The notes beneath the pieces are model-generated. The model saw only the letters and a list, made by a program, of their open reading frames with translations, searched no databases and was not told the origin of the DNA. From Microbacterium halotolerans (GTDB taxonomy: Bacteria; Actinomycetota; Actinomycetes; Actinomycetales; Microbacteriaceae): 64,000 nt of DNA. Location of the stretch: assembly GCF_003569805.1 (NCBI RefSeq), contig NZ_KZ984052.1, positions 133,961 through 197,960 on the forward strand, read 5' to 3'. Position 1 is the stretch's first letter, and every line of letters starts with the position of its first letter. The position numbers and the translations under genes were made by a program. Positions 7,893 through 15,743 of the stretch are shown here, piece by piece.

Positions 7893-8995
7893 AGGTCGAC
7901 GTTCTCCGGGATGTGCGGCTCAGGCAGCTCGTCTTCGCCCACCGTCCCCCAGAGCAGGTCGAGCGCCCGAGCCTCAGAGATCAGCTCACGCCGCACCAGT
8001 TGCAGAACTGCTTTCTGGAAGACGGGGGGCTGGGTGGTCCCCGTCATGTCGTCGTGCGCGTGCAGATCGTGCTCGATGATGTCGGTGCGGGTTGTTCGGA
8101 CCCCACGGATCTGACCGGCCTGAGCGCCGGTCACCAGATCAAGTTCGGTGAGCCGGCGGGCGAGCGTGGCCATGTCGACACGGAACGTGCTGGCAGTGAC
8201 CACGGCGGCAGCACGTAGGTCGTCGGCGGACATGCGCGACTCCCACACGGCGCGCAGCCCCTTCTCGGGGAGCAGGAACGCCCGAGCGAATCGATCAAGG
8301 AGGGCTTCGGTCTGCTGCAGGTCGTTACCGGTGACTCTCCAGTCGATCGAGTACTCGTCCGCGACGAGGAAGTGTCCGAACTCGTGCGCAGCGGCGAGCC
8401 GGCGACGGCCCACCTTCTGCGTGCTGTTGACGATCGACACCCCCGTTCCGTCCCGCAGCAGGACGGTGCCGGCATCCGCGGTGTCGGTGCCGAGGTCGCG
8501 GGAGAACACCAACAGACCGGCGGCCTCGAAGAGTCGCTGCAGATCATTCGCATGGGTGTCGTTGTCGAGATCCACGATTTTCCGCGCACGCTGTGCCATC
8601 GACTCGGCTTCCGCGTAGGAAGTGGGCATCTCCATCAGCGCGTCCGGTGCGTCGCGACGGTCGAGCCCGCCGAGGTCCTGCACGAGTTCGACATCGACGA
8701 CGAGCTGATCCAGCAGTGCATCGATCTGGGAGTCGACCACGTCCGTCCCCTGCGACGAGCGATGCGAGACGATCGCGGGAACGGGATCGGTGAAGAACGA
8801 CGCCATCCGAACGCCGAGCGCTTCCGCGAACTGTGAGAGCTCGAGTGCCGACACCTTCCGGATACCGGCTTCGATCTTGTTCACCACCGTGCGATCCATC
8901 TGCACACGTGCGCCGAGCTCGGACTGGTTCAACCCGCGCCGGTCTCGGGCGTCACGGATGCGCGCACCGAGTTCGGCCGACGTCAATTCCTCCAT
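7874..8995 (-). CDS. XRE-ImmA/IrrE regulator-protease, candidate antitoxin
   Basis: The 373-residue protein has an N-terminal XRE helix-turn-helix (residues about 7-65, ARIRDARDRRGLNQSELGAR) and a zinc metallopeptidase domain with HEFGH at 204-208, the COG2856/ImmA signature. ImmA-type proteases cut repressors on mobile elements, and XRE-ImmA fusions also occur as antitoxin-like partners. Here the gene overlaps the downstream PIN-like gene, which supports a two-gene module. It may repress its own promoter. Confidence 0.85.
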   Translation of the reverse strand: MEELTSAELGARIRDARDRRGLNQSELGARVQMDRTVVNKIEAGIRKVSALELSQFAEALGVRMASFFTDPVPAIVSHRSSQGTDVVDSQIDALLDQLVVDVELVQDLGGLDRRDAPDALMEMPTSYAEAESMAQRARKIVDLDNDTHANDLQRLFEAAGLLVFSRDLGTDTADAGTVLLRDGTGVSIVNSTQKVGRRRLAAAHEFGHFLVADEYSIDWRVTGNDLQQTEALLDRFARAFLLPEKGLRAVWESRMSADDLRAAAVVTASTFRVDMATLARRLTELDLVTGAQAGQIRGVRTTRTDIIEHDLHAHDDMTGTTQPPVFQKAVLQLVRRELISEARALDLLWGTVGEDELPEPHIPENVDLWQYAS

Positions 8996-9079
8996 GTGTG
9001 CGATTCTCGCACACTGACCTCGGTGGGTAGGCCTCGAGGCGGTACGAGCGTGGAGTTGGCGTGCGCTGCTTCCCTTCTG

Positions 9080-9124
9080 ATCTCGTCACGCGACATCCAT
9101 CGTTCTCCATGCCCCGAGAAGAGG
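9080..9124 (+). repeat. 45-bp perfect direct repeat, copy 1
   Basis: This 45-bp sequence recurs without mismatch at 10605-10649. Copy 1 lies 24 bp beyond the stop codon of the 462-residue gene on its downstream side. Confidence 0.95.
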
Positions 9125-9148
9125 GATTCACTTGATCGCTACGGAGGT

Positions 9149-10537
9149 TTACGGATACACCGTGAGCGCAGTGTCGTCATCTGCCCCGATCAGGCGGAGC
9201 AGTTCCACGAGGTAGGCCACAGCGTCATCCTCACTCGCCCAGGAGACGGATCTCTCTGGGGCCTCGTAGAAGCCCCAGCCGTTCTGCTGGAAGCCTCTGC
9301 TCTCCAACTCGGCGATGGCTCCAGGAAGACCGGCGGGTTGCACCTCGAGGTCTTGCGCCAGGAGTAGCCCGCCACTGGGTGTGATGGTCCATTGGACGAA
9401 CGGTTCGATGCCATTCCTCGCAGGAAGCATGACGCCCATGCCGTAGGCGTCACCTTCGGCGATCTGCTCGGAGCGGGCGCGACGGACTGCGCTGACGATG
9501 TGAGGGTGATCATCGACCTTGAGCATCGTCGGGTGAGCGGCTTGCGGTTGCGGCGTCTCAGTCGCGGTACTGCGCTCGTACCATCTGCCATGGTCGACCC
9601 AGGTAGCCCACATCGCGAAGGTGTCGGTGACACGCTGTCTGAACTCGGCGATGATCTGCTCGCCGGCGCTGGACAACGCGTAGATGGGACTTACGTCATG
9701 CGCCGCGTCGAGTTGGGCTCCGCAGTGTTGGACTGCTAAGTCGACGAACTGCTGTTTTCGCCCGTGCGTCGGGGCGGACACACCAGAGTCGTGAAGCATC
9801 TCGCGCAACTGGGCGACCGTGAGATGCTCGGCTGCGTGCGGACGTGACTCGGCGGGGTCGTCCAGCACTCGGAGGACTCCGAGGTCGACCAAAGTGCGGA
9901 ATCCCTCTTCTCGGTCGTATCCGGTGAGCCTCGTGGGATTATGCTCGGCGAACACATGTGGCGGCCCTGGACGACCTGTCCGGTCACGGACTCCCAGGTC
10001 CACCAGATGCGATCTCACTCCGAGAGGAGCCGCCAAGACTGCTCGATCCTTGACGGGGCTCGTCGTGGGAACGACGTCGGCCGGGCTCGGTCGGAAATCC
10101 GGATCCGTAGACGGATCGGTGTTGAAGGTATTGAGATAGGGATTCATAATCTTCAGCTCGAAACGAGCAGATGTTGCTTCCGGGTCGACCAGCGTCACAT
10201 CGAACGGAGCCATTGCGGCAGCGATGTACGTGTAGTCATCGCTCAGCAGAAGTGCGGTGCGGAGGGTGCGCTCTGCTTCGTCGGTGAGACCGATGAGCCC
10301 TCGCAACGGCGCGTCAATAGGGCGAAGTTGCTCCTTTTCGACCATGCCGTAGCGCTGTCGGATGAACTCGCGGATCGCCGGCTTGTCGTTTTCAGTGAGA
10401 CGCGAAGAGATCCACGGGCTGAAATCGGCGCACGGCATGTGCCTATACGGAGGGAAATCTCTCCGCAGTACCGGGCGTTCCGGCAGTCCTCGTCCAGCAG
10501 CGTACTCCACGGCATCTCGTGGTGTGGTCCGATCCAT
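9149..10537 (-). CDS. SAP-like domain protein in a repeat-flanked cassette
   Basis: The 462-residue product is preceded by a GAGGAG ribosome-binding site. Its middle holds a SAP-like helix-extended-helix segment (LTVAQLREMLHDSG, then GRKQQFVDLAVQH), usually a DNA-binding module or a tag for helical repeats. The C-terminal third, with short beta strands and DDAVAYLVELLRLIG, resembles small chaperone-like domains, but I cannot name it. The N-terminus contains PPYRHMPCADFSPW. Function unknown. The whole gene with its upstream region sits between two perfect 45-bp repeats, which suggests that it moved as a unit. Confidence 0.7.
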   Translation of the reverse strand: MDRTTPRDAVEYAAGRGLPERPVLRRDFPPYRHMPCADFSPWISSRLTENDKPAIREFIRQRYGMVEKEQLRPIDAPLRGLIGLTDEAERTLRTALLLSDDYTYIAAAMAPFDVTLVDPEATSARFELKIMNPYLNTFNTDPSTDPDFRPSPADVVPTTSPVKDRAVLAAPLGVRSHLVDLGVRDRTGRPGPPHVFAEHNPTRLTGYDREEGFRTLVDLGVLRVLDDPAESRPHAAEHLTVAQLREMLHDSGVSAPTHGRKQQFVDLAVQHCGAQLDAAHDVSPIYALSSAGEQIIAEFRQRVTDTFAMWATWVDHGRWYERSTATETPQPQAAHPTMLKVDDHPHIVSAVRRARSEQIAEGDAYGMGVMLPARNGIEPFVQWTITPSGGLLLAQDLEVQPAGLPGAIAELESRGFQQNGWGFYEAPERSVSWASEDDAVAYLVELLRLIGADDDTALTVYP

Positions 10538-10954
10538 GTCTACTCCTCGTCACCCGCGTAAAGATCCTCTGGCACAGCCTAGATAATCGCGACGGTCCCG
10601 TCCCGATCTCGTCACGCGACATCCATCGTTCTCCATGCCCCGAGAAGAGCCATTACCAGGGACCCGGACGAACAGGGCGCGCCGCGACGCGCTGATGTGG
10701 GAGTGGATTGTGTCCTGTCTCATCGAGGTTGTCAGGATCTTGCCTACTTGGGGAGATAGGTGACGAGAACTGTCACCTATCCGTGCAGAGGTCCCAAGCG
10801 CTGCCGAGAATCTCATTCTCATGCTGACCGCTGTCTTCTTCTCCTTCGCTCCCGATGCGCATGACCGTGCAGCAACCGGCGAAGTGGGTGGATCTTCTCT
10901 CAGCGCAACCAGCCGAGGCGATGAGCGAGTTGCCTGCGACGTCGCTCTCGAAAG
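10538..10954. other. Gap holding the second 45-bp repeat, no gene seen
   Basis: Minus-strand frames cross this stretch but look like shadows. Apart from the direct repeat at 10605-10649 nothing clear is present. The promoter of the SAP-like gene must lie here or inside the repeat. Confidence 0.4.
10605..10649 (+). repeat. 45-bp perfect direct repeat, copy 2
   Basis: Identical to 9080-9124 and in the same orientation. Copy 2 lies about 68 bp upstream of the SAP-like gene start, so the pair brackets that gene; the unit from repeat to repeat is 1,525 bp. Confidence 0.95.
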
Positions 10955-11338
10955 CTAACTTGTCATGCAGGTGGTGGGCCTGTCTGTATAGAAGGCGAAG
11001 ACTTCGCCGTGGAACAGCAACTGCGCCATTCCGAGAGCGATCAGGCTCGCGACGAAGAGTACAACGAGAGTGACCCACGTCGCTGTTGACTTTCTTCTAA
11101 ACGCGACCAATGCGACGACCCACATGGCAAGCAACATCGCAGCGTGGAAGATAAGGAGTGGCATGACGCTGAACCAGATCCCGCTGTCTACGCGATCGTC
11201 TCGGATGTTGATGCAGTAGTCATCGAGCATCCCGCTTTGCCATACAGTGAAGAACACCCAGGCCACCGCGATCACGAAGGGGGCCAGCGCGCCCAGGAGC
11301 CAGAACCCCCACTGTCCCGCGACTTTGCGCTTGTCCAT
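10955..11338 (-). CDS. Small membrane protein
   Basis: The 127-residue product has three clear membrane segments (about residues 10-30, 58-82 and 88-108) and a short extracellular or cytoplasmic loop with a cysteine between the first and second. No family is recognised. The reading frame is open further upstream of ATG 11338 without an alternative start, running into coding-like DNA, so the protein may derive from a longer ancestral gene. Confidence 0.65.
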   Translation of the reverse strand: MDKRKVAGQWGFWLLGALAPFVIAVAWVFFTVWQSGMLDDYCINIRDDRVDSGIWFSVMPLLIFHAAMLLAMWVVALVAFRRKSTATWVTLVVLFVASLIALGMAQLLFHGEVFAFYTDRPTTCMTS

Positions 11339-11344
11339 GACCAG

Positions 11345-11652
11345 ACACTTTACTATGCAAGCCCCTGCTGTCCAGCAACCGTCCGTGACGACATCGAATG
11401 TGCTTGCGGAGAAGTCGCTGTCACGGACAATGTCGACAACACCCTCCCGCCAATCGTCCTTGACGTTGATGGTCTCCTGGTGGTCGCCATCGGTACTCTG
11501 ATTCCACGAACGTGGAAATTCCCCACATGTGCGGCCATTTTCCCCGCTTCGTCAAGATACGCTTCTGCATCACTGGCGCGATACACTTCCAACTGCGCCC
11601 GCTCCACTGCGCATAGCCACCAGTGGTGGGCCGAAGCTCGGTGCTCGCGCAC
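11345..11652 (-). pseudogene. Frameshifted gene remnant
   Basis: The minus strand reads protein-like in one frame from about 11652 (HHWWLCAVERAQLEVY, then AEAYLDEAGKMAAHVGNFH). Near 11510 the sense moves to another frame (TDGDHQETINVKDDWREG, then DFSASTFDVVTDGCW), which runs straight into the start of the small membrane protein. A single indel joins the two halves into a soluble domain of about 100 residues. Family unknown. Confidence 0.4.
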
Positions 11653-11815
11653 GCAAAGACAGAACTTCAGTAGAGCCCGGGTAGCTCACCGCACCAATCG
11701 CGCCCGAGTGTCGTCAGGTCAGCGCGTGACACCGCGCGCTGTTTGATTGCGAGGCGGGAGCGTGGAATGCCTGCTCAAAGATTCATTACATCTCGATCCT
11801 CAACGTGACGCTGCG

Positions 11816-12223
11816 ATGACTCGCACGGGAAGGTGGTCGATCGTCATTGCGACGGTCGCAGCGGCGACGGTGGGAGTGCTCGCGTCATGTGCGGAGCCTG
11901 ATACGGAACCGCCAGGCGAGTTCGCGGTCTATGAGAGCGCCGGAGCCGAGAACGGCGGCTTCGCGGCCGGACTCATGGGGACCATGACCGAGCAAGATGG
12001 CTGTATCTACGTCACCTCTCAGGACGGTGAACGCTGGCTCCCCGTCTTCGACGAAGCGACGACGTCGTGGTCCGATGAGACGATCAGGCACGGTTCTGAG
12101 ACGTTCGCGCTGGGGGCGGAAGTGAAGCTCGGCGGCGCGGAGGCTTCTCCCTCATTCGGAAGTGCCGTCCTTCCGGATGCGTGCGACCTGGATGCGCCGC
12201 AATGGGCGCTGACCCCACGCTGA
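11816..12223 (+). CDS. Small putative lipoprotein
   Basis: Choosing ATG 11816 (MTRTGRWS) gives a 135-residue product with a clear lipoprotein signal: basic start, hydrophobic core and a VLASC lipobox. The mature part is acidic and Gly-rich, with two cysteines near each end of a beta-rich domain (DGCIYV and PDACDL) that probably pair. It resembles many uncharacterised actinobacterial lipoproteins. It is isolated from other plus-strand genes. Confidence 0.7.
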   Translation: MTRTGRWSIVIATVAAATVGVLASCAEPDTEPPGEFAVYESAGAENGGFAAGLMGTMTEQDGCIYVTSQDGERWLPVFDEATTSWSDETIRHGSETFALGAEVKLGGAEASPSFGSAVLPDACDLDAPQWALTPR

Positions 12224-12370
12224 GTCCCGAGCTCTTCCGCGCGTGCGCCCCGCGGAGGCACACTGCCTGACGGCATCGATGATCGACGCCACGTTGGCCA
12301 TCAGCAGGTCGGCCGGGATGGCGTTGTGTTCGTCGATACCGGTTGCGAACTCGCCACACCGGGCGGGAAC
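12152..12370 (-). pseudogene. Possible gene remnant
   Basis: A minus-strand frame reads EFATGIDEHNAIPADLLMAN then VASIIDAVRQC and ends at 12152, overlapping the lipoprotein gene end. It looks coding, but upstream the frame is interrupted by a stop near 12370. Probably the tail of a decayed gene; identity unknown. The rest of 12,370-12,710 shows nothing I can support. Confidence 0.3.
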
Positions 12371-12712
12371 CTACCTGTTGCTGGCGGAGCGTTTCCGTCC
12401 GCGGCGTCGGTCGGCGACGAATGCCGCCAGCGGGCTCACCGCGTGGACGATTCCACACGAGCGTCCGCGTGGTCTGCTCAAGATCTCGACGGGCCCATGA
12501 AGCGACCCGAAACGCTTTGCGGTCCGCAGAGTCTCTTAGCGTCATCGGGCCATACAGAATGACTGGCGAAGTACCGCTGCGCGCCTCGTCTGGTGCCGCA
12601 GCGGCGCTTTATCGTGGGGGCTTACGAGTCGACGGTGCTGACCCGAAGCTCGGCTTCGTCGCACCGATACGTTGCCCTTGGGGGCTGTCAACTCTCGCTG
12701 AAAGCCCGCAGG

Positions 12713-13387
12713 TCACCGGCAGTCGAAGGATACGGCGCGATTGTCCTCAGAGGTTGTCGCGGGCTCGTCAGACCCGAAAACACCTTCAGGGGCGTGGAGG
12801 GTGGCTGATTCGTCGGTCCACGAGACTGCCCAGTCAGGGTCGATGAGTTGTCCGTCATCGTAGGACCACGTGATACCGGTTTCGATGAGGCTGTTCGCGG
12901 ACGGTGGCTGCAGAAGTACACGTCCGTTCTGACTCGCCGCTGCGGTGCGCGTCTCGAGGACGACCTGACAGCCGCCCTCGCTCGACGGTGCGAGCCGCTG
13001 GAACCCCGTGGGGAAGACGATGCTGAGTGCGACATGGAACAGCGCGACAATCATGACGCCGCACGTGATGATCGACAACAGCACCCGCCCCGCCCAGGTG
13101 GCTGCCCCGGTTCGATGCTGGTCACGTCGAGATCGCGTCACATCGAAGTTCTTCAGTGCAATTGAGGCGACGAAGCAGAGACACGCGAGGACGAACCCGA
13201 TCGTCAGCCAGTTGCTCGGCAAGAGGAAGAAAGGCCCCAGCAGCATCGGCAACCCGTATAACCTCTCCTCGGTCGCGTGAACGAGGTAAAAAACCAGGGC
13301 CGGCCAGACGAGAGCGTGACCAGAGAGGAACATGATCAGCGCGGCGGTCTTGAACCGGCGTTTCACTCGTGGCACACGTTCACTCAC
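12713..13387 (-). CDS. Membrane protein with an extracytoplasmic domain
   Basis: The 224-residue protein has a basic N-terminus, three to four hydrophobic segments (about 15-35, 43-75 and 95-125) and a soluble C-terminal half with one pair of cysteines (GGCQVV and SFDCR at the end). The layout suggests a membrane base with a small external domain. No family is recognised. It is one of several membrane or lipid-anchored genes of unknown role in the left half of the element. Confidence 0.65.
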   Translation of the reverse strand: MSERVPRVKRRFKTAALIMFLSGHALVWPALVFYLVHATEERLYGLPMLLGPFFLLPSNWLTIGFVLACLCFVASIALKNFDVTRSRRDQHRTGAATWAGRVLLSIITCGVMIVALFHVALSIVFPTGFQRLAPSSEGGCQVVLETRTAAASQNGRVLLQPPSANSLIETGITWSYDDGQLIDPDWAVSWTDESATLHAPEGVFGSDEPATTSEDNRAVSFDCR

Positions 13388-13524
13388 AGGCGCTCACTAC
13401 TCTTCGAGGCGATCCGACGTATGAACAGCGTACATACCTCCGTTGATTGACAGCTGGCGGTACGGATCTTGTTATAGACGTCCTTCATCCGGCCGAGGAT
13501 ATCCGAGTAGGTTTCAACGTCCGC

Positions 13525-13564
13525 GTCGAACTGACGGACGTCGCGAACGATCCGTCAGTTCGAC
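13525..13564. terminator. Hairpin pair downstream of the DUF1643 gene
   Basis: Arms 13525-13538 and 13551-13564 pair perfectly over 14 bp around a 12-nt loop. A second, shorter hairpin (7-bp GC arms) follows at about 13582-13607. They lie in the gap of nearly 400 bp between the DUF1643 gene stop (13780) and the start of the next minus-strand gene (13387), so they may terminate transcription. No other gene is seen in this gap. Confidence 0.5.
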
Positions 13565-13779
13565 TTTGACCTAGGAAGGTCGTCTCCCGCCCGACCACAG
13601 TCAGGCGGGAAGGGCATGTCGCGACGAGCACGAGTGGCTGTGTTCGGGCGATCATTTTAGCGGGCTGCTGTGAGCCCAGAGCGAGACCATGCGGGGACCG
13701 TTGTTCGCGCGCCAGTGTCGGTGTGGTCTTCCCAGCGCCTCGACGAGACCATGAAAGACCAGTGAATGACCGTCGCGCG

Positions 13780-14322
13780 CTATGCGGTTCGCAGGGTCTC
13801 TCGGCGGTAGCGGTCGATGTCGAATGGCAGGAGCGGGGTGTTCGCTGCGCGCCTCGACGGATGCCGCGGGTGGTTCATCTTCGTCGGCTCCCCGAGCGTC
13901 ACCCACGAGCAGCCCGCCGCGGCAGTGACCTGCTGGATCTCATCCAGTGTGTCTCGGAGGTAGGTACGTGACGTGATCAGGTTCCCCCACGCTGCGAGGA
14001 GTGTCAGAGGACGATCATCGATCAGCGCCCGGATGCGATCGACGTTGGCGGCCATCAGCTGCTTGTCGGCTACGCGTGGAAGGTCGTCAGGATTCGTCGC
14101 GCGGAGCGGGTAGACGTTGAGCATGATCCAACTGTCGTAGCCGTTGGTCGCGGCGAAGTTTGCCACGCGTGTCACGGTCCGGTCCGGCTCGCCGGGCTTG
14201 GCGGTGCTGGGGTTGACTCCGACGCAGATCAGCGGGTTCTCGCCGACGGTGCCGAGCACGAAACGGGCTGTGTCATCGCTGCTGGGCTCATAGATCCACT
14301 TGTGATCAGCGGTCGCGCTCAT
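13780..14322 (-). CDS. DUF1643 family protein
   Basis: From ATG 14322 the 180-residue product shows the DUF1643 pattern: an N-terminal strand LICVGVNPSTA, then PDRTVTRVANFAATNGYDSW, MLNVYPLRATNPDDLP, and a later TLLAAWGNL. Family function is unknown; the fold is thought to be small alpha/beta and the genes are common on mobile elements. It stands alone on the minus strand, with hairpins downstream. Confidence 0.85.
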   Translation of the reverse strand: MSATADHKWIYEPSSDDTARFVLGTVGENPLICVGVNPSTAKPGEPDRTVTRVANFAATNGYDSWIMLNVYPLRATNPDDLPRVADKQLMAANVDRIRALIDDRPLTLLAAWGNLITSRTYLRDTLDEIQQVTAAAGCSWVTLGEPTKMNHPRHPSRRAANTPLLPFDIDRYRRETLRTA

Positions 14323-14453
14323 GACGGCCACTCTATGCGTCTGGTGTTGTTCGGCGAGCCGGCCCGATCGGTGTTGGTGCCATTTCGATGAGGAGCACCC
14401 CGGGCGACAGTGCGCTTCGGCGATGGAACACCGTCCCTCCATCGGGGACGCCC

Positions 14454-14804
14454 CTACTTCGTCTCGTGGGGATGGTGCGTGTGCACCTGTTCGATGTAAA
14501 CGCTGCGCTCGTTGACGTAGAACCAGATCCGTGCCGTGCCTCCAGCGGTCGGCTTGTGCTGCCAACGCTGATGGGTAGATCCGTTGCGTGATAACGTCGC
14601 GAGCTCACCTTTGAGGGGGCAGTTCGTCGGCGTCACATCGAGCGGTGTCCTGGTGAGGAAATCCCAGGTCTCCGCCATGGGGTTGCGCCTCGTCGCAATC
14701 AGGTCGTTCCAGCCCTTGCGCGCCTGCGTGGTTGCGAATCGGATCGTGTACTCCGTCTTCTTCGCTGGACGCGGGACGAGGTTGTCTCCCTTGGCGGATG
14801 CCAC
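14454..14804 (-). CDS. RelE-like toxin
   Basis: The likely start is GTG 14804, two bases after the stop of the upstream gene. The 116-residue product has the RelE/YoeB-like order: an N-terminal basic strand and helix (YTIRFATTQARKGWNDLIAT), a middle linker, then beta strands RWQHKPTAGGTARIWFYVNE and a C-terminal YIEQVHTHHPHET. RelE toxins are ribosome-dependent or free mRNA interferases. The basic residues and C-terminal histidines fit an active toxin. Direct coupling to the upstream antitoxin-like gene supports a toxin-antitoxin module. Confidence 0.75.
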   Translation of the reverse strand: MASAKGDNLVPRPAKKTEYTIRFATTQARKGWNDLIATRRNPMAETWDFLTRTPLDVTPTNCPLKGELATLSRNGSTHQRWQHKPTAGGTARIWFYVNERSVYIEQVHTHHPHETK

Positions 14805-14806
14805 GA

Positions 14807-15265
14807 CTACGGGCGCTCTACCGGATCGGCGTCCTCGATCCATTCGAGGTCAGTGTCGCCGAGGCCGGCAGCGACAGCGGTGGCCGTCTCCTGCCACGAC
14901 ACGAGCTCCGCGAGAGCCCGGTGCGGCTGGTCCGTGGAGAACGACGCGCGTGCGGCATCGACGAGGTCCTGGGCGCAGGCCTTGCGGTCCTCGTTCGAGA
15001 GGGCGAGCATCCACGGGAAGACGCGGGACATGCGCTCGGCGAGGGTGCCGTTGTCGTCGAGTGTGACGGTGATCAGCTGTGCGGCCAGCCCCAGCAGCCG
15101 GGAGCGTCCGTCTGCATCGCGCTGGGACATGAGCACCAGGTTTTCGCCGTCACGTCGGGTGATGGTGACCGGGTGGTCTTCCGCTTCGGCGAACACGTCG
15201 GCCGAGTGCTTGCTCAAATCCGAGGAACGCCGGGTAGCCCGGGGCAGGGATGCGGTTGCTGTCAT
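14807..15265 (-). CDS. Phd/YefM-like antitoxin
   Basis: From ATG 15265 the product has 152 residues. Its first part, SSDLSKHSADVFAEAEDHPV followed by TITRRDGENLVLMS, is the hallmark of Phd/YefM DNA-binding antitoxins. A helical C-terminal extension of about 100 residues follows, longer than usual, ending in an acidic stretch. The RelE-like gene follows after two bases, so the operon is antitoxin first, toxin second, with likely autoregulation at the divergent promoter shared with the XRE gene at 15356. Confidence 0.8.
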   Translation of the reverse strand: MTATASLPRATRRSSDLSKHSADVFAEAEDHPVTITRRDGENLVLMSQRDADGRSRLLGLAAQLITVTLDDNGTLAERMSRVFPWMLALSNEDRKACAQDLVDAARASFSTDQPHRALAELVSWQETATAVAAGLGDTDLEWIEDADPVERP

Positions 15266-15355
15266 AGGAGTGATTCTATTCGGAATGTGTTCGGAATTCA
15301 GATGCCATCGGTGAAGCCGGGCACTTAGACCCGTGTCCTGTGACATGATTCCTGC

Positions 15356-15628
15356 ATGGCCCGCATCACGTCCCCCGCCGCCGTGCGCATCGGCGAGAAC
15401 ATCCGTGCCGCGCGCATCCGACGCGGTCTCAGCCAGGATCAGTTGGCCGTGGCCACGAGCATCAACTCGTCGAACATTCGCTCCTACGAAACCGGGCGAT
15501 CGCTTCTGGCGGTGCCGTCTCTGGTGCGCATCGCCGATGCGCTCGAGGTCGATCCTGGCGAATTGCTGGCCGAGGTGACCTCCGAGATGCTGGCACCGCG
15601 GGCGAGGAAGGCTCCCGACGCGAGGTGA
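15356..15628 (+). CDS. XRE-family regulator
   Basis: The 90-residue protein is one helix-turn-helix domain (IGENIRAARIRRGLSQDQLA, recognition region SINSSNIRSYETGR, then LVRIADALEVDPGELL) with a short basic tail. It is divergent from the Phd/RelE-like operon across about 90 bp, so it may control that operon or be an independent repressor. Confidence 0.85.
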   Translation: MARITSPAAVRIGENIRAARIRRGLSQDQLAVATSINSSNIRSYETGRSLLAVPSLVRIADALEVDPGELLAEVTSEMLAPRARKAPDAR

Positions 15629-15743
15629 CATGGTCGGCGTCGGGTCTTCGTCGCACGCGACTCAGCCGATGCGTTGCTGCTCAGCGCCGACGTCGGTGGT
15701 GAACCGCGTCGCGGCCAACGTGTGTGCCTTGGCGTCAGCCGGT

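Noticed and set aside
9080-10649. Insertion sequence bounded by the 45-bp repeats
   Set aside because: The repeats are direct rather than terminal inverted, and the enclosed gene has no transposase features.
13652-13906. Small minus-strand gene after the DUF1643 stop
   Set aside because: Most of it overlaps the DUF1643 gene in another frame; only a short part looks protein-like and there is no start signal.
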